Positions 1 to 10,700 of a stretch of DNA of 64,000 bases are shown in pieces. Source of the DNA: Lachancea kluyveri NRRL Y-12651 (taxonomy: Eukaryota > Ascomycota > Saccharomycetes > Saccharomycetales > Saccharomycetaceae); NCBI GenBank assembly GCA_000149225.2, contig CM000690.1:744001-808000 (forward strand), in the 5' to 3' direction. A program made the translations under genes and the position numbers. Under the pieces are notes generated by a model. The model had not been told where the DNA came from, did no database searches, and saw only the letters and a list, made by a program, of their open reading frames with translations. Each line of letters begins with the position of its first letter. The stretch's first letter is position 1.

Positions 1-510
1 TTCATTACTGTCAGTTTTCATCTTTAGTTTCTGTCTAGAAAAGGTATATTCTGTCAACCAATTGGTCAAATCCCAGGGGATGTCGATATACTTATCTGGA
101 ATTCGAGTAACTTTGTGAAGGGTTCCCAAAAATACGCCCCAAAAAATTCCGATAGATACTCCAATTACCATCAGTGTGATCGTGTACTGAACAAATATTT
201 GTAACGTGACTATGGCTAAATGTAGGTTGATATGCGTCACTATCTCATTTACTGAAGTGTCGTAGAAGAATCCTAATGGAATATTGAATGGAAGTAGAAG
301 TAACTGGGTAACAGTTCTTATTATGATTGATACAGGGCCCCACAGATACAGAGAGATTGCTTTTTGACATGGCTGAAGTACTAAAACGTAGGCGGTAAAA
401 TGCACTGCCTGAAAGAATTTGGAGAATGTATGTTTAATTAAAAACAACAAAGAGTGCAATAGTCGTGAAGCCCCTGGAAAGAATCTTAAAACCTGAGAAA
501 TGATGTGCAT
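1..510 (-). CDS. LDB16: Ldb16-like seipin partner protein (5' part, cut by window edge)
   Basis: The minus strand is open from an ATG at 510 to the window edge, 170 codons with no stop; an in-frame stop lies just upstream of the ATG. The product starts MHIISQVLRF and has long hydrophobic stretches, suggesting a membrane-embedded hairpin protein. In S. cerevisiae LDB16 follows VMA9 on the same strand, beside divergent STP22; the same order and orientation occurs here (VMA9 4426 to 4033, then this ORF). Ldb16 works with seipin (Sei1) at endoplasmic-reticulum/lipid-droplet contacts. I assign it mainly from synteny and hydrophobicity, since the sequence family is poorly conserved. The C-terminus lies outside the window. 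Confidence 0.72.
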   Translation of the reverse strand, partial: MHIISQVLRFFPGASRLLHSLLFLIKHTFSKFFQAVHFTAYVLVLQPCQKAISLYLWGPVSIIIRTVTQLLLLPFNIPLGFFYDTSVNEIVTHINLHLAIVTLQIFVQYTITLMVIGVSIGIFWGVFLGTLHKVTRIPDKYIDIPWDLTNWLTEYTFSRQKLKMKTDSNE

Positions 511-2948
511 TTGTGTGGTGGGCCTTTATGTTGTTTGTTCTGGTATCAGAAGGCATAAAGCCCTGCTTCTACATCTTGCTGTTTCCACGTTAGATTACCC
601 GGATTTAGTAAAAATGGGCGTATAAATTTAATTTAACAGTTAAAGTTTCCACTACTTTCTCATAATAGAAGGACATCAAGAAGATTTCGGAAATACTGAA
701 TCGAAGAGATATTCGATCGAGGAACTTGATTATGGGTCAATAGCATAAGTGTATGCATTTTTGCAACCATAATCATTTTTTCCGATCGCGCGCCTTTAGC
801 CTTGTGCTAGTGTTTCTTGATATCAAGTTCTAAACACTCCTGTTTCTGCCTCATACTCTTTCTACTTCCATAGATTAATGGGTTCTAGTTATGGAGAAGA
901 TAAAGCCAGGGGATGACCTTTCCACAACTTTGATACACACGTGGATGGGCTTCATTGTCTGGATCGTGAGAACACATTGAATGACTTCTTGCAATTTCTA
1001 TAATTGAGCAAGAAGACTCAATGTCTCTCTATATTCATTTTTTAGGCTTTTCTCTTATTTACAGCCTTGATCTCTGTACTATAGAGCTATTAGCTTAAAG
1101 CTCAAGATTATTTACTCTTGTTTGGAGCCTTTTTCCTTATCTGAATTCTAATACCGAGTTCAAAAAGATTGACCCAGATATTTTAAAATGGGTTGTCTAT
1201 GGTATCTTTCGTAACTAAAAGTGTCAGTATGCTTGTAGAGTAATGGCTTCATTAAACATTTTCCACGGAGGGCTTACCAGGGTTTGGCTGCACCATTTCT
1301 TCAAAAGATGAATAGATATAATAATTCATCAACTTGCGTCAACGTCCTACGAGCTAGTTACATGAACAAAAATCGGCTGCTATTTAACAAGAACCTAATA
1401 TCAAATCCAGTCGAATATATTGAAAGGTTTGCATAAGAAAATATCGAGCTTTACATACCCTTAAGGATTTCATACGCCTAAGCCTTTTTAAGACATGCAC
1501 AAAAAGAACTATACTGTCATCTCTAGTCGTGGCTACCTTCCAGGCTTTTTGCTGATCCTGAGCGCCATCTAACCTAGCGTTCTGTTTGAATGTAATTTCT
1601 AAGATAACACTTTCCATTATCAAAAAAAACAAGAAAGAGTAGCAGAATCGAAAAATCACCGCAGGTTGAGAAGTTTTATGTGGCAAAATTAAACACACTG
1701 AAACGGTAAAACGAGAAAAGTTCACACATGGCAAGAACTCTTGAAAACCATGTTGGCTTCTTCCAAGATACGTAATTCTGAAATAAATTTTTGTAAGCAT
1801 CCCTTAATTACTTTGAAAACACATCTTGACCTCGCTTACGAATATATCTCAGCACGTACTCTATGGCTATTCCTAGTGCTAACATGAAGAAGTTGCTAAT
1901 CAGACTTGGATATAACCTTTTTCCCCTTCTTTTCTTGAACTTTCAAATTATGAATGTTCGGAAGTTTCCGATATAGTTTCAATCTGCGTATAAATTCGTA
2001 AAAATCCCCAGACACCTGTGAAAATGTTGTGCTTTTATCTCCATAGCCTTATATGAAGAGACTATCTTTTAAAGATTTTTCGGAACGTTTAATAATTGGA
2101 AAAGGCTGAAGTATGTGTTATGGTAAAATACTTTGAGATAGATCTCGGAATAGGATACCCCGATTATGTTTTAAGGGTTAGGTTAATTGAAGCAAAACCC
2201 AAAAACAAAATACTTATATGGCTTTCATCAGAGACTTCGCTTTAAAATCCGACGTCACCTATTATTAGTGAAGTGTACACAACTCGAGGGTCTTGGACAA
2301 AAATTATTATTATTATTTTTTTTTTTTTAAAATAACAGATTCAAATAGCAATGTTTCATCGTACAGCATTCTCAAATGATAGAGATTAATGATTTATTCC
2401 ATCAAATCTCGATAGCTAACTCAATTCTGCTCAACCCTTTACTCTTTGTGACAAAAATTCTTTTTTAACGAAATTCTATGTTCTGTTTGCATTTTTTTTA
2501 GAACTAGTCCGGGTTCCAATTATCAACTAAATGACCTACCACATGATAGCGTCTAGGAAAATTAGAACAACTGACAGTGCTATGATCTGCTTTTCTGCCC
2601 AACTAGTGATCCTCACTGTATCCAGTCCTTATACAGTTTAGTGAGATATACACAGTCAATAACAGGGTTATACCAAGTTGTACCTCCTGTCATGGAATAA
2701 AAGACCTATATCACACACTTGTTCATCTAAATTTATTAGAAGGATTGGATAAGATGAATAACATCAGAGTATCAAGAATAATATGCTAGTGCTGTCTGGA
2801 GACTATTCATCATCTGATAGTAACAGAAGTCAGAAGTTCAGTTAGCTGATGATCGAAAGCTAGGCTAATCCAGAAAGTGTAATTGGAATGTAGGGATCCA
2901 TTAAAGAGGGAACTCAACTATAGATAAGGATCAAGAGTGGCTAAAAAC
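511..2948. other. Long intergenic stretch without a recognisable gene
   Basis: This 2.4-kb stretch between LDB16 and the first solo LTR holds only short, uninformative ORFs, the longest 138 codons on the minus strand at 1384-1800 with no familiar motif. It has an A/T microsatellite near 2310-2333. I found no tRNA, no full centromere CDEI-CDEII-CDEIII arrangement and no obvious pseudogene. Two TTCCGAA-type words (near 680 and 2075, minus strand) were checked as CDEIII cores and rejected because no AT-rich CDEII or CDEI lies beside them. Confidence 0.6.
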
Positions 2949-3281
2949 TGTTGGAACGAAATACAACTATCGACCATCGACTAGTATCCGTGTTACTAGT
3001 ATATTATCATACACGGTGTTATAAGGTGACATAAAGGATGAGAAACAGTCACCTAAATTAGCGGAAGCTGAAACGCAAGGATTGATAATGTAATAGGATA
3101 ATGAACCAAAACATATAAAAGGAAAGAGGATATATGAATAATTGTATATAGAGTTATTGACTCTCTTTTCTGGATTCCTAGAAAGACGAGGAGAACTTCT
3201 AGTATAACCATATACCAATTATTATAGCCTTAATCAAAAAATGGAATCTCAACAATTGTCCCAATATTCACATATTTCTCA
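2949..3281 (+). mobile_element. Solo LTR, Ty1/Ty2 delta type
   Basis: This is a 333-bp element starting TGTTGGAACG and ending TTTCTCA, flanked on both sides by the 5-bp direct repeat AAAAC, so it is an intact solo LTR with its target-site duplication. It closely matches the other LTRs at 18.6, 46.9, 53.5, 54.0 and 54.8 kb and contains the delta core AGCTGAAACGCAAGGATTGA. It ends 105 bp upstream of tRNA-Asp, the usual placement for Ty1-family insertion next to Pol III genes. The 83-codon minus-strand ORF inside it is not a gene. Confidence 0.93.
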
Positions 3282-3386
3282 AAAACATTTAAGGAGTAAC
3301 AGTTCAAGTAATAAAACACTAGGGCACAAACTATTAACAATGTATTAAACCAGTGATTTGAGTTATCACAACTGAAAATTAATCAG

Positions 3387-3458
3387 TCCGTGATAGTTTA
3401 GTGGCTAGAATTACCGCTTGTCGCGCGGTAGACCGGGGTTCAATTCCCCGTCGCGGAG
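3387..3458 (+). tRNA. tRNA-Asp (GTC)
   Basis: This 72-nt sequence folds as a cloverleaf: acceptor TCCGTGA pairs with TCGCGGA plus discriminator G, the anticodon loop reads CTTGTCGC with anticodon GTC, and the T-arm contains GGTTCAATTCC. It closely resembles S. cerevisiae tRNA-Asp. No intron is seen. Transcription by RNA polymerase III is expected from the A- and B-box. Confidence 0.95.
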
Positions 3459-4032
3459 TTTCTTTACCTTTTTTGTTAAGGTGGTATTAAATAATAAGCT
3501 GTCCATATTAGGCAGAATTATTCCCAACATTTGGAAGATCCTTTATGGCTCTTTTCTGCGTGCAAGTAGAGTAAGTTTACGAGACCATGTTATCCAGAAC
3601 ACTAAGCCTTACCGTTTCAGACGGTTTCTTCATACACATTTTTGAGGTTTCGTAAAACACTTGCATCACTCGCTTTTCGTTTGAAGACGCCATATTGTGA
3701 ATATCCACAAATCACAGTACCTCATCATTTTAAGTAGTAATTCTTTATCTTCTTCTTTTCCTTTTATTTTAAAGTATAATCACTACTTACTTACTCGACG
3801 ATTTGCAGTAAATTTTTGTTCATTAGTTTATTTATTTATTTCTTTTCTTCTATCCATAATACAGAAAGGTGATTACCACAGGAGGAATTAATTCTTTAAA
3901 AGATAGATATGCCGCATAGAAATGTATGGCGAGAGTTAATGATTTTCTCTTCCATTTTTAAGCAAATTTATTCATCTATGTGGTACTCTTGTTTTGCACT
4001 CATATATCGCACAAACACCATGCTGTATTGAA
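3459..4032. other. Intergenic region; expected place of a snoRNA
   Basis: There is no ORF with recognisable homology here. In S. cerevisiae the H/ACA snoRNA snR43 lies between VMA9 and LDB16, so an orthologue could sit in this interval on the minus strand. A hairpin (ACCGT/ACGGT near 3612-3626) is visible, but I could not recognise a full two-hairpin H/ACA structure. The feature is listed as a gap, not as an RNA call. Confidence 0.4.
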
Positions 4033-4426
4033 TCATTCCGCAAACTCAGGTCTCAAATCTGAACGACGAGGGGCTACCAATGGATGTAATTGGGACAGGT
4101 ATGTTATGGCCCACATCAAAAACATCATTGCTAGAGTTAGAGTAACCGTACTTCTCCAGACACTATTGGCAAATAAAAAAAGTTAGTATACGAACATAAT
4201 AGGATGGATAGTTAAGAGTCCCCAGCTTAGGAGAAAGGAAAAAATCATGTCACATACGTTTGGTTTTCTTTTGGTGCAAATACCCAGAAGACAGCAGATG
4301 CTAACGCAACGACTAGTAGTGCAGCAACAACAGTATAACTGTGAAAAAGCGTTAGCAAATAAAAAAGTAGTGTAAAAGCATAGTAATTAAAAAACAACGG
4401 GGTTCAAATAATACATACAAACTCAT
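4033..4426 (-). CDS. VMA9: V-ATPase V0 subunit e, spliced (three exons)
   Basis: Exons run 4426-4419 (8 nt), 4338-4258 (81 nt) and 4162-4033 (130 nt). Both introns start GTATGT. Intron 1 (80 nt) has a TGCTAAC branch site and ends CAG; intron 2 (95 nt) has TACTAAC and ends TAG. The spliced frame encodes 72 residues, starting MSFYTVVAAL and ending RPEFAE, with two hydrophobic segments and the conserved core VWRSTVTLTLAMMF; S. cerevisiae Vma9 has 73. The two-intron structure matches the S. cerevisiae gene. Vma9 is the small membrane subunit of the V0 sector needed for assembly of the proton pump. It is divergent from STP22, 163 bp away, as on S. cerevisiae chr III. Confidence 0.96.
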
Positions 4427-4589
4427 CTTGATTAATCACTCTTCTGTTTAACTTTCCAGAGAAAGTGCGTTGTGATCGTCAAGTTTGCAACCCTTTTCTC
4501 CCATTTTTTTTCCAGTGCTGGAAACTTCAAATTTGAAAATAGCTAGCCAGAGTTCATTGGAACACCCCCAAGAAACAAACAAAAAACTG

Positions 4590-6031
4590 ATGGATTCCCT
4601 TGGGCTTCCTCCCCAAGTAATTGACTGGTTATTTCAAGTGCTAAGACCTGTATGTGTGACTTTTATGTCTTTTTCTTTCATCTGGCTGTACAAATGGATC
4701 TATTATACTAACATTTATAGACATACTATGATTCAAGAACCACTTTCCATGATTTGGTTTACACATTACGCCAATATAAAAACTTAAGGCCAAGGACAAG
4801 AGTATTCACGAATCCATCTGGAAAATCAGAGTTACTGGTGTGTCTTTATGGTAAATTTGATGCGCACATTACTACTTGTCAAGTTCCTGTTTTAATATGG
4901 ATTCCTACGGAGTATCCAATCATGGCACCTTACGTTTGTATCGACCTAGAATCTTTACGAAACTCCAAAATAAAGGCAAGTGAATATGTGGATACAAATG
5001 GTACCTTATACCTCCCAATGCTTTCAAGCTGGGATCCAGAAACCTGCAATGTTTGCAAACTAGCACATGAACTTTCCGTAGTAATAAACGAGGATCCCAT
5101 TATAGTCAGCAATCTTACAAATTTGGAAGAGCAGCTGCCACAGCTTAGATTGTCAGAAACAACTTTAGCCATCGCAAATACTGGTTCGCCAGCTTTACCT
5201 CCCAGACCCCCTAAACCACCAAAAGAGACTGGCCCATTGCATATCAATAGTAATACAAGCAATAATGACGTTCCACAAATACCTTATCTACCACCTAGAC
5301 CTCATAATGGTATAGTAATGAACTATGTACCCTCTTCATCAGCTTCAGTTTCGCCAGATATACCTCCTAGGCCGCCGTTACCCACAAAACCTACAGAGAA
5401 ACACAAGAGTCATGAGATGCCAGAAACACCTTCAGGAAGTCATATAGAGACGGTAGCATCAGAATTTGAACAACCAGACTTGATAGATTCTGGCACAGCT
5501 CCACTTGAAGACCCAGATTATCATCAAGCGTTACAAGATTTACAGAGAACACTGAACGAGCTATCTTCTTTAGATAAAAACGCAGCAACAGAAGCATTTA
5601 GGCGTAGAGAGGCTGCTATAAGAAATGCGATTAAGCAGTTTGAGTCCATTTGTGAGTATGAAAGTAATACTTATGACCAGTTGCAGAAGGCAGCCGGAGA
5701 AAACAAGCAACTAGTCCTTGAGGAAATTAAGAAGCTAGACGGAGAGATTAAAAAGGGACATAAGTACTTAGAGCAGAATATGGATGTGATAGATCCAAAC
5801 AAATTGGCCACTACTGAGACTGTAGCCTTAAATCAACTCTATGAACTAGTTGCCAAGGACCACGCCATTTCAGATACTATTTATGCTTTATCACAAAGAA
5901 TGAATCGTAACATTATAACTTTAGAGACATTTATGAAAAAAATACGGGATTTGGCTAGGGATCAATTCTTGACAAGGGAGCATACCAATAAGATACTATT
6001 GCTGCTAGGGCCCGAAAAGACTGAAAAGTGA
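4590..6031 (+). CDS. STP22: ESCRT-I subunit Stp22/Vps23 (TSG101 homologue), one intron
   Basis: Exon 1 is 4590-4649 and exon 2 is 4721-6031. The 71-nt intron starts GTATGT, has TACTAAC at 4706-4712 and ends TAG. Splicing gives 456 residues, and the joined stretch VLRP/TYYDSRTTFHD restores the UEV ubiquitin-binding fold that the unspliced frames break. It continues with LRPRTRVF, a proline-rich linker with several PPRPP and PPKP stretches (about residues 165-245), a coiled coil and the C-terminal steadiness box. S. cerevisiae Stp22 is 385 residues, so the linker is longer here. Stp22 sorts ubiquitinated cargo into multivesicular bodies. The start was chosen because it lies 20 codons before the splice site, close to the orthologue's 24. 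Confidence 0.93.
4650..4720 (+). other. Spliceosomal intron of STP22
   Basis: The 71-nt intron has donor GTATGT, branch sequence TACTAAC at 4706-4712 and acceptor TTATAG, 8 nt after the branch sequence. Removing it joins two reading frames into one UEV domain. I recall the S. cerevisiae orthologue as intronless. Confidence 0.92.
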
Positions 6032-6249
6032 ACGTTCTTCTCGTGCTACTGTATATCTATTCTTTGTAAACGATGGTTACCCTACATATCACGTGAGTAA
6101 GCAAGACTTTTAGAACGTTTCTTTTTTTTTTTTTTTTTACCTCGCCTTTTGAGAAGAAAATTTTTCATCAGTCGAGATGAGGAAGGTCATCTCTACCTCT
6201 GGTGAATCAACTTAGCATTCGAAGAGTTAAGGGTAGATAGTGCTTTGAG

Positions 6250-7707
6250 ATGTCTGAAGAATACGTTATTAAACCGGAAAGCGTTGCACCATCAACTGAT
6301 ACCAGCGAATGGCCATTATTGTTGAAGAACTATGACAAATTATTGGTCAGAAGCGGTCACTACACTCCGATCCCAACCGGTGCATCCCCATTAAAGAGAG
6401 ACTTGCAGTCTTACATTAGTTCTGGTGTGATCAACTTGGACAAACCTTCTAACCCATCTTCTCACGAAGTTGTTGCTTGGATTAAACGTATTTTGCGTTG
6501 TGAAAAAACTGGTCACTCGGGTACCTTAGACCCTAAGGTTACTGGTTGTTTAATTGTCTGTATCGATAGAGCTACTAGATTAGTCAAGTCCCAACAGGGT
6601 GCCGGTAAGGAGTATGTCTGTATTGTGAGATTGCACGATGCATTGAAAGATGAAAAAGATTTGGGTAGAGGCTTGGAGAACTTAACTGGTGCGTTGTTTC
6701 AAAGACCACCATTGATTTCTGCCGTCAAGCGTCAATTGCGTGTTCGTACCATCTATGATTCCAACCTGATTGAATTTGACAACAAGAGAAACTTGGGTGT
6801 CTTCTGGGCTTCGTGTGAAGCCGGTACCTATATGCGTACCTTGTGTGTCCACTTGGGTATGTTGTTGGGAGTCGGTGGCCACATGCAAGAATTACGTCGT
6901 GTTAGATCTGGTGCTTTGTCTGAAAATGATAATTTGGTCACTCTACATGATGTCTTGGATGCTCAATGGGTCTACGACAACACCAGAGATGAATCCTACT
7001 TAAGAAACATCATTCAACCTTTGGAAACTTTGTTGGTTGGTTACAAAAGAATCGTTGTTAAGGATTCTGCTGTTAACGCCGTTTGTTATGGTGCAAAACT
7101 AATGATTCCAGGTTTGTTACGTTATGAAGAAGGTATCGAGCTTTATGACGAAGTAGTTTTGATGACCACCAAGGGTGAAGCTATCGCCGTTGCTATTGCC
7201 CAAATGTCTACCGTCGACTTGGCTACTTGTGACCACGGTGTTGTTGCCAAGGTTAAGAGATGTATCATGGAAAGAGACTTGTATCCAAGAAGATGGGGGT
7301 TGGGTCCAGTCGCTCAGAAGAAGAAGCAGATGAAGGCTGATGGTAAGTTGGACAAGTTTGGTCGTGCGAATGAAAACACTCCAGAAGAATGGAAGAAGAG
7401 CTATGTTCCATTAGACAACGCTGACCAGTCCGCTACTCCTGCCCCAGTCACTGCTCCATTAATCAAGGAAGTCGAGACCAAAACTGATGAGAAGAAGGAA
7501 GAAAAGGTTGAAAAAGATGAAGAAGAAGAAGAAGAAGAAGAAGAAGAAGACAGGAAGGAAAAGAAAGAGAAGAAGGAAAAGAAAGAGAAAAAGGAAAAGA
7601 AAGAGAAGAAGGAAAAGAAAGAGAAGAAAGAAAAGAAGGAGAAGAAAAGAAAGGCCGAAGATGGCGATGAAACTTCCGAAAAGAAGAAGAAGAAGTCCAA
7701 GAAATAA
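6250..7707 (+). CDS. CBF5: H/ACA snoRNP pseudouridine synthase (dyskerin)
   Basis: The 485-residue protein has the dyskerin N-terminal segment, a TruB-type catalytic domain with the motif [12 protein letters not shown] (catalytic Asp about D94), a PUA RNA-binding domain (about residues 260-350) and a highly charged tail. The tail has an acidic run, then KKE/KEK repeats encoded by purine-only DNA (7480-7704), ending KKKSKK; S. cerevisiae Cbf5 has a similar KKE tail. Cbf5 isomerises uridines in rRNA and snRNA within H/ACA particles in the nucleolus. Codon use is strongly biased (TTG, GGT, AGA), as in highly expressed yeast genes. Its neighbour STP22 is on another chromosome in S. cerevisiae (YLR175W against YCL008C). 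Confidence 0.98.
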   Translation: MSEEYVIKPESVAPSTDTSEWPLLLKNYDKLLVRSGHYTPIPTGASPLKRDLQSYISSGVINLDKPSNPSSHEVVAWIKRILRCEKTGHSGTLDPKVTGCLIVCIDRATRLVKSQQGAGKEYVCIVRLHDALKDEKDLGRGLENLTGALFQRPPLISAVKRQLRVRTIYDSNLIEFDNKRNLGVFWASCEAGTYMRTLCVHLGMLLGVGGHMQELRRVRSGALSENDNLVTLHDVLDAQWVYDNTRDESYLRNIIQPLETLLVGYKRIVVKDSAVNAVCYGAKLMIPGLLRYEEGIELYDEVVLMTTKGEAIAVAIAQMSTVDLATCDHGVVAKVKRCIMERDLYPRRWGLGPVAQKKKQMKADGKLDKFGRANENTPEEWKKSYVPLDNADQSATPAPVTAPLIKEVETKTDEKKEEKVEKDEEEEEEEEEEDRKEKKEKKEKKEKKEKKEKKEKKEKKEKKEKKRKAEDGDETSEKKKKKSKK

Positions 7708-10700
7708 ACGAATTCAAGATTCGATAACTTTATCAAGTGCATACTTTATTTTCTCCGTAAAAAGAATCTTTACCACTAAACTGTATATTGTATTTTAATG
7801 TTTTGGATAAGTATAATTTTTTAACTGCCAATCTTAGCGTATCGACGCTTATATTACACTTATGTGCTGGGTTGCAGATAACCAGTTGTACGTATGGATA
7901 TGTCTGCCTAATACGAAAAAAGACATCTTAAGGCCAACATTAGCATTCTAAAATCACGTAAATCGAACTCATAAGACGATGGCCGAGCTGTTTAAGTTTC
8001 CACCCACTCCGCTTACAAGAAGTTATACTATCCTTGTATCATCAGTCTGATGCTGGATTAAAAACTTCCATTTGAGCTTGCCCGGATCGGAAAGAAGCAA
8101 TATATCATCGTTTTGGAGGGAGAGAAAATACACACATGAAATTACATCACGAAGACAGAATCTGAGAAGTGCTTTTTGGAAAACATTATTTGTTCTACTA
8201 AGATTACCCGGGTACTTTCGATCTTTATGCATCGGCTTTCTGCTAAAAGAAAGTTCTCTTATTTCTACACGTTCCGAGTCTCGTAGAAATGATGGTACGC
8301 CCAAGTAAAATAATTCAGAGCAGACTAGGCGCCAGTTAAATCACTATCCAAATATCATGGCTCTTGCCGTATTCTCTCTTTGCTAGTTAGACTAAATTGG
8401 AGGGATTTTTGGTATGCTTTAAAAAGTCTCCTGTAGAATTACTTTGAAAGCTTACCTACAAACTGTGCAAGCTATAGATCTCGAGCCTCTGGATTTTGAG
8501 GAGCTAACCCGGACCCGAAGCCTCCACAGGTTCATTCATCCCATTTTCTCAACTCCCACTAATACCAGATCGCCTCTTTACAGTAATTATAGTTTATTCT
8601 TTCTGAATTAGAAATATTTTGTAAGAATATTCTTTTCGTTCGATCCTACACCTGTTGCTTCTTCGCTTGCCATACCATCTATTGCCCACCGGTTGACAAG
8701 TATATCCTCTACAATCCTAAAATGCTGACCGATCCTAAAACGTTACAAAAAATTGCAAAGCATCACAAATAAGCTTCAGATTACCATTACACAGGAAAAA
8801 TTAGCCTTCAAAGATCTTTCTACCGATAGAAAAACATCTTCTCACACAAACTGACGAAAGTAACCCACTTTCGAGTCAAAAATCTCCCTCAAATGAACAT
8901 CTCACTCCGACTCAGATTCTTTAGCTCACTTCACAGGATCCTGAAGCCTTTCTTACTCAACCAAATTTAGAATGCGATAATTTTTTTTGTACTTCACCTT
9001 CCTCATCTTATTTGTAGCTAAATTTATCTTATCTTAAACCGAATGCGGTCCAGCAATAAAACTATCCACTTCAGCTTCCAAATAACATCGAATGTACCTT
9101 GAAACAGATTTCCTCTAAATTCCGGATCAAAATTACTTATTAACCTCTAGATCATAAACTCGGACTACAGTATATGCGCAGTCCAGTACTCTGGTTTAGA
9201 AAGACTTAATCGGTGTACTCAGAGGATAAAAATTTTGAGTTTAACGCTGAGGGGAAAATGTAATCTCTCAAGTCTCTGTTGACTTTAACTAAACCTATGG
9301 ATTTTGTCCAGTGGTGGTCAAACTAAATTTATTGAGATGGACGGCATAAGCACGTTCGCTTGCGTGTAGTACTCGACTCTAGAAATAAACAGTCTATGAA
9401 TTTCTTCAAGTTCTAACTAAATAATCAATCATAATATCGAGCAAATGGTCCATCCGTTCTTTTTTATAATACCGCCCTCATTGTTGACTTCACTTTCGCC
9501 TTTCAATTATTTATCTAATCCATTAAGAGCCAATATTACTGGACTCACTATCATTTGCCGTGTTAACGTCTTGTAACCAACACTATATTCATCAAAAATG
9601 TGCTCCTTTGTCCACAATTACCGAGTTACAAGAAGACTAGGACAAAAATATGCCAGGTATTAAATAAAGAGTTATGTCTTTCATAGCTTTTAGGGTTTCT
9701 TCCATCTAAAACTCGAACTAAATATAATATTCTTCCGGTTTTTCAATTAGCTCTTCGAGTGACATGATAGCTGGTCAGGGTCTGAGCCTATGATTATTAC
9801 AGATTGATGAAAGTAGGTAATCCGGTGATGCTGGATGGCATCATGTTTTTAATAAACATGGTAAGCTTGTTAGTATGCGAAAAAAGAGATCTATTCTTTT
9901 TTCAATGGGGAATACTTCAAGGACAGGTTGATTACGAACCATTATAATTAAAGCTACATGTCTTTTCAGAGTGTTTTTCGGAACGCCCAGTTTGATAGTT
10001 CTTAGGAGACACATCCTCCTTCTTTCCAACTCTTGATCGCATGAGGGTACGAATATTTGGTCGCTGCTAAGTAACTACCTGGGCTTTTTCTATAGCGAAC
10101 CATTCTAGAAGAAAACCATGCGAGCACTTGTTGAATTGGGCAGCCTGTTATCTGGCCACCTGGGCTGAGGTCGGCAGGCTACTTGCTCGACGAGTTTAGG
10201 ATCTATCCATCCAACCTGCCCTCCCCAGACACATCGTCGCCCACTTCTTATCATAGAACCAGCGAAGCTTCATATTAACGTGTACATCGATTATCCCCTG
10301 GTATATCTTTAGTAAGCAATTATTGCTACCCATGCAATTTGCCTCACTTTCCTCAGTTTTGAGGAGTGCCTGTCTTGTTCCCGTGGAGAGATATTTCCTA
10401 CTCTCCACTTTTCGGACCAGAACTTTCATTATAGCGCTTCTATACCACTCTACTTAGTAATGGTCACTCTTTTGAAATAGGAAGTAATTCTATCACGACA
10501 TAGTTTACATTTGTGGAATAACTCCACTGGTGTCGGGAACTGAGGCATCTATGCCACCAAGTAAGCATGGTAATCTCTTGCTTCAGCGTCACAGTTCAGC
10601 ACTCACGATCATGCATCATTATAACTTTTTTACCAACTGACAATAGTTTCAACAAAGATTCTGAAGGAGCCAAGGGTTTTCAAGGTAGTCCCTTAGTTAC

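Noticed and set aside
660-800. Possible centromere CDEIII core (TTTCCGAAA on the minus strand)
   Set aside because: There is no 80-bp AT-rich CDEII next to it and no RTCACRTG CDEI.
2967-3218. 83-codon ORF, also seen at 47005-47256 with almost the same protein
   Set aside because: Both lie wholly inside delta LTRs, antisense to the element; the similarity comes from the repeat, not from a gene.
6088-6096. ATCACGTG between STP22 and CBF5
   Set aside because: It matches CDEI alone; the adjacent poly-T is short and no CDEIII is present, so it is read as a promoter E-box.
7401-7798. Overlapping phenylalanine/serine-rich and arginine/lysine-rich ORFs
   Set aside because: They are other frames of the purine-only CBF5 tail repeat.
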